From: an uncultured Ruminiclostridium sp.
GTDB lineage: Bacteria > Bacillota > Clostridia > Oscillospirales > Ruminococcaceae
NCBI GenBank assembly: GCA_910588335.1
Contig: CAJUQV010000002.1
Span: 62,001-126,000 of the forward strand
Reading direction: 5' to 3'
DNA: 64,000 nt
A model generated the notes under the pieces. The model saw only the letters and a program-made list of their open reading frames with translations, was not told the origin of the DNA and made no database searches. Position numbers and translations under genes: made by a program. Shown in pieces: positions 61,669-64,000 of the stretch. Position 1 is the stretch's first letter; each line of letters begins with the position of its first letter.

Positions 61669-62628
61669 ATGAAAAAAATTGGCGTACTGACCAGCGGCGG
61701 CGACGCTCCTGGAATGAATGCGGCGATAAGAGCGGTAGTTCGTACAGCAATCTCCAAAAATATGGAGGTAATGGGAATATACAGAGGTTATAACGGACTG
61801 ATAAACGGTGATATTAAGCCGCTGAACGTAAGAAGCGTATCGGATGTTATTCAGCACGGCGGTACCATGCTTTATACTGCCCGCTGCAAGGAGTTTCGCT
61901 TTGAAGAAGGACTCCAGAAGGCTAAAAAAACCTGTCTTGAACAGGGTATAGAGGGAATAGTGGTTATCGGGGGAGACGGCTCGTTTAGAGGTGCCGCCGA
62001 TCTTTCCGCCAGAGGAATTCCATGCGTAGGAATTCCCGGTACCATAGACAATGACATTTCCATGAGCGAATACACAATTGGATACGACACCGCTATGAAC
62101 ACCGCCATGGAGCTTGTTGACAAACTTCGTGATACCTCTCAGTCTCACGATCGCTGCTCGGTGGTGGAAGTTATGGGAAGGCACGCCGGATTTATCGCCG
62201 TTAATACGGGAATTGCCTGCGGTGCTACCTGTATAGTTGTTCCCGAAGTGCCTTGGACAATTGAGGCGGTTTGTGACAAAATAAAACAAACACGTGAAAC
62301 CGGTAAGCATCATTTTATAGTAGTGGTTTCCGAGGGTGTGGGAAATTCCGCCGAGATTGCAAAACAAATAGAGATGCACACCGGGGTTGAAAGCCGCGCA
62401 ACCATTTTAGGTCACGTTCAGCGCGGAGGTTCTCCGACAATTCGTGACAGAGTTGCCGCAAGTCAGCTTGGGTACTACGCAGTTCAGCTTCTGGCGGACG
62501 GCAAGGGCAACCGTGTGGTGGGTATTCAGAACAACGAGATAGTTGATTATGATATCCAAGAAGCTCTTTCAATGAAAAAGTCTTTTGAAAACGAACTTTA
62601 CAGGATATCGGATGAAATCAGCTTCTGA
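61669..62628 (+). CDS. pfkA: 6-phosphofructokinase (ATP)
   Basis: Committed step of glycolysis. The 319-residue bacterial PfkA has TSGGDAPGMN at 8-17, GGDGSFRGA (ATP site), PGTIDNDI with the catalytic aspartate, EVMGRHAGFIA and GHVQRGGSPTIRDR. The glycine after GGDGS indicates an ATP rather than a pyrophosphate-dependent enzyme. GAAAGGAAA precedes ATG 61669. It has its own promoter and lies behind dnaE, as in many Firmicutes. Pyruvate kinase is not found within the window. Confidence 0.96.
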   Translation: MKKIGVLTSGGDAPGMNAAIRAVVRTAISKNMEVMGIYRGYNGLINGDIKPLNVRSVSDVIQHGGTMLYTARCKEFRFEEGLQKAKKTCLEQGIEGIVVIGGDGSFRGAADLSARGIPCVGIPGTIDNDISMSEYTIGYDTAMNTAMELVDKLRDTSQSHDRCSVVEVMGRHAGFIAVNTGIACGATCIVVPEVPWTIEAVCDKIKQTRETGKHHFIVVVSEGVGNSAEIAKQIEMHTGVESRATILGHVQRGGSPTIRDRVAASQLGYYAVQLLADGKGNRVVGIQNNEIVDYDIQEALSMKKSFENELYRISDEISF

Positions 62629-62678
62629 TAAACAGCTTTAACGCAAAAAATAATTCCCTAAAGGGATTTATATAGAAA

Positions 62679-62791
62679 ACAGAGTAGAAAATCGAGCGTT
62701 AAGTGCTCTGCGGACGGAGAGTTGCCGCAGGGACGAAAAGACTTCGTTGTTTACAACATCGTCTTGCGGTTCGTTTTTCGCATCTCGCTGT
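62679..62791 (+). promoter_or_regulatory. THF (tetrahydrofolate) riboswitch, class I
   Basis: Core motif AGAGTAGAAAAT then GAGCGTTAAGTG (62681-62705) matches the conserved THF-I sequence, including GCGTTAAGTG. A P3 hairpin follows (CTGCGG, loop with GGAGAGTTG, CCGCAG), then the GACGAAAAG strand and a closing region TTGCGG...CGTTTTTCGCATCTCGCTGT that pairs back to the 5' side (ACAG with CTGT; GAAAATCG with CGTTTTTC). The element lies upstream of folT, the expected target of a folate-sensing riboswitch. The expression platform is not resolved. Confidence 0.85.
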
Positions 62792-62862
62792 GCATAAAAT
62801 CGAATAGGTAAGCCATACTTGCCGCTTTTATGTATTAGCGCATTTTGAAATGGAGGATAAGT

Positions 62863-62922
62863 TTGAAAGAACTTAAAAAAATGCGTTCTTTCGGACACGT
62901 CGTGTTTGCGTTTTTGCGCTGA
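62863..62922 (+). CDS. Possible 19-codon ORF between riboswitch and folT
   Basis: GGAGG (62852-62856) lies 6 bases before TTG 62863, which opens a short frame MKELKKMRSFGHVVFAFLR ending in TGA. It has a good ribosome site but no family. The region also contains a short hairpin (GACACG against CGTGT). It may be a leader peptide of the expression platform or chance. This covers the gene-free stretch 62629-62952 apart from the riboswitch. Confidence 0.25.
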   Translation: MKELKKMRSFGHVVFAFLR

Positions 62923-62952
62923 CGCTCCAAAAAGGAAAGGTGGATTATAAGT

Positions 62953-63549
62953 ATGGCTTTTTTTAAAGGTTTTAAACGCTCTCTTTCCGAACTGCGCAAT
63001 ATCCGCTGCATTGCCGCCGTGGGCGTGTTTATAGCGATTTTCGTAGTTCTTGACGGATTCGGCTCAATAAGGATAGGAGAATTTCTGAAGATAAACTTTG
63101 CTTATCTTGCATTAGCCGCAATCGGAATGCTTTTCGGTCCCACCGTGGGGCTTGTAGCGGGCTTTGCCTGTGATTTAGTCGGGTATCTGGTAAATCCCAT
63201 CGGCGGATTTCTGCCTTGGCTTGCGCTTATTACCGCGCTTGAAGGGATGATTTACGGGATATTTCTATATGATTTTGTGCCCGAAAAGTCTTTAAAGCAG
63301 TATTTGAAAATATTTGCCGCACGACTTGTGGTTGTTGTAATATGCAACCTGATACTCAATACATGGGCGCTGTACAGTTACGGATTTATAGGCGGAGCGG
63401 AGGAAAGCCTCTGGACTTTGATATATGCCCGAATAGGAACAAATGCGATTGGTTATGCCGCTGCAATGTTTCTGATGCCGGCTGTGTTGATTCCGGTTAA
63501 ATTGGCGTACAGAAGATTTTTGAGCGGTAACGGGAGAGTAAAACGGTAA
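62953..63549 (+). CDS. folT: Folate-family ECF transporter S component
   Basis: A 198-residue membrane protein with about five to six hydrophobic helices and no ATPase: the substrate-capture (S) component of an energy-coupling factor importer for folates. Features include the N-terminal FVVLDGFGSIRIGEFLKINFAY (with the helix-1 GxxLxI pattern), a FGPTVGLVAGFACDLVGYLV stretch, and the TALEGMIYGIFLY helix. It lies behind a THF riboswitch, which supports folate as the substrate. The general ECF components (EcfA, EcfA', EcfT) are not in the window. GGAAAGGTGG precedes ATG 62953. Confidence 0.92.
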   Translation: MAFFKGFKRSLSELRNIRCIAAVGVFIAIFVVLDGFGSIRIGEFLKINFAYLALAAIGMLFGPTVGLVAGFACDLVGYLVNPIGGFLPWLALITALEGMIYGIFLYDFVPEKSLKQYLKIFAARLVVVVICNLILNTWALYSYGFIGGAEESLWTLIYARIGTNAIGYAAAMFLMPAVLIPVKLAYRRFLSGNGRVKR

Positions 63550-63559
63550 TTTTATAAGT

Positions 63560-63601
63560 AAGCCGCCAAAGCTTTAATCGAGTTTGGCGGCTTGATTTTT
63601 T
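63560..63601 (+). terminator. Hairpin terminator after folT
   Basis: AAGCCGCCAAA (63560-63570) pairs with TTTGGCGGCTT (63583-63593), followed by a run of T. A strong stem with 11 paired bases. Confidence 0.9.
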
Positions 63602-63620
63602 ATGAAGGAAGGACAAAAAA

Positions 63621-64000
63621 ATGAGAAAATTAGGATTTCTCGGCGCGGGAAATATGGGAAGCGCCATCATTAAAGGTATAGTGAAGAGTGGACTTAAAGT
63701 TGAGCTATTTGCTTACGACAAAGATACGGAAAAGCTTGAGGATATAAAAAAATACGGTGTTAAGCCTTGCGAAAGCGAAACGGAGCTTGCGGGAAAATGC
63801 GGCTATATTTTGTTGGCGGTAAAACCGCAGGTTTTGGGCGAGGTTCTGGATAAGTTAAAGGGAACTGTTGACGAAAGGCACGTATTTATAAGCATTTGCG
63901 CGGGGATAAGTTCGGAATTTATAAAAGCGCATACGTGCGGTGGAGCAAGAACTTCTATTGTAATGCCGAATACTCCAGCTATGCTCGGAGTCGGGGCAAG
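63621..64000 (+). CDS. proC: Pyrroline-5-carboxylate reductase, N-terminal part (cut by window end)
   Basis: Makes proline from pyrroline-5-carboxylate with NAD(P)H. Frame starts MRKLGFLGAGNMGSAI, the Rossmann GxGxxG motif at residues 8-13, and continues with VKPQVL and the SICAGI segment to the PNTPAMLGVG motif. About 126 residues are visible and the frame stays open at the edge. AAGGAAGG precedes ATG 63621. It lies after folT, separated by a terminator. Confidence 0.92.
   Translation, partial: MRKLGFLGAGNMGSAIIKGIVKSGLKVELFAYDKDTEKLEDIKKYGVKPCESETELAGKCGYILLAVKPQVLGEVLDKLKGTVDERHVFISICAGISSEFIKAHTCGGARTSIVMPNTPAMLGVGA

Noticed and set aside
1..64000. CRISPR array or phage region
   Set aside because: No regularly spaced direct repeats and no cluster of phage structural, lysis or integrase genes was seen.

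Overview
The window looks like a chromosomal segment of a low-to-mid GC, Gram-positive anaerobe of the class Clostridia, probably an Oscillospirales (Ruminococcaceae-like) gut bacterium. The evidence is the gene repertoire and order (hprK, PHP, murB, rapZ, whiA, dnaE and pfkA in a row; an anaerobic NrdG activase; DnaD and DnaI-type helicase loader; DUF4364; an ECF folate transporter with a THF riboswitch), strong AAGGAG-type ribosome binding sites, frequent TTG/GTG starts and sigma-A promoters. No plasmid, phage or CRISPR locus is seen.

Layout. 1-9181 (+): arginine biosynthesis (argH 3' end, argC, argJ, argB, argD, argF) with an adenylyltransferase-like gene, a PfkB kinase, an unknown gene and a GNAT enzyme interleaved. 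9285-10445: a LytTR regulator and DUF3021 membrane protein with a promoter, a LytTR-type operator and flanking terminators. 10526-12943 (-): tautomerase, nrdG and an oligopeptide-binding lipoprotein. 13053-15430: a small accessory island with an R-S-E ADP-ribosyltransferase, a 38-residue acidic ORF overlapping its stop codon, and a divergent tandem pair of DUF2589 genes. 15760-18960: a frameshifted methyltransferase, tRNA-Gly(CCC), and a GH35 beta-galactosidase broken by one in-frame stop. 19135-30617 (+): dnaD, helicase loader, manA, ROK kinase, ilvD, radC, uvrB and uvrA. 30641-37227 (+): a four-module flavin/rhodanese/siroheme/ferredoxin reductase, an iron-type ABC transporter, DUF2461 and a methyltransferase. 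37584-42957 (+): cimA-leuC-Dabb-leuD-GNAT-leuB, giving the citramalate route to isoleucine and the leucine pathway. 43167-48363 (-): the shikimate operon aroF-aroB-aroA-aroC and a DUF4364-like gene, behind a leader that looks like an attenuator. 48755-64000 (+): methyltransferase, ahcY, hprK, GNAT, PHP, ROK kinase, murB, rapZ, GNAT, whiA, dnaE, pfkA, THF riboswitch, folT and proC (5' part).

The most interesting items are: (1) a leader upstream of aroF encoding a 34-residue peptide of which 11 residues are Phe, Tyr or Trp, followed by a 9-bp terminator hairpin, which suggests attenuation of the shikimate operon; (2) the ADP-ribosyltransferase with its coupled acidic ORF beside the DUF2589 pair, a candidate undescribed toxin-like system; (3) three families of MITE-like inverted-repeat elements and one hairpin family scattered through intergenic spaces, many abutting stop codons; (4) the four-domain reductase; (5) a LytTR direct-repeat operator with exact two-turn spacing. 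Function beyond family level is inference throughout, since no database search could be run.
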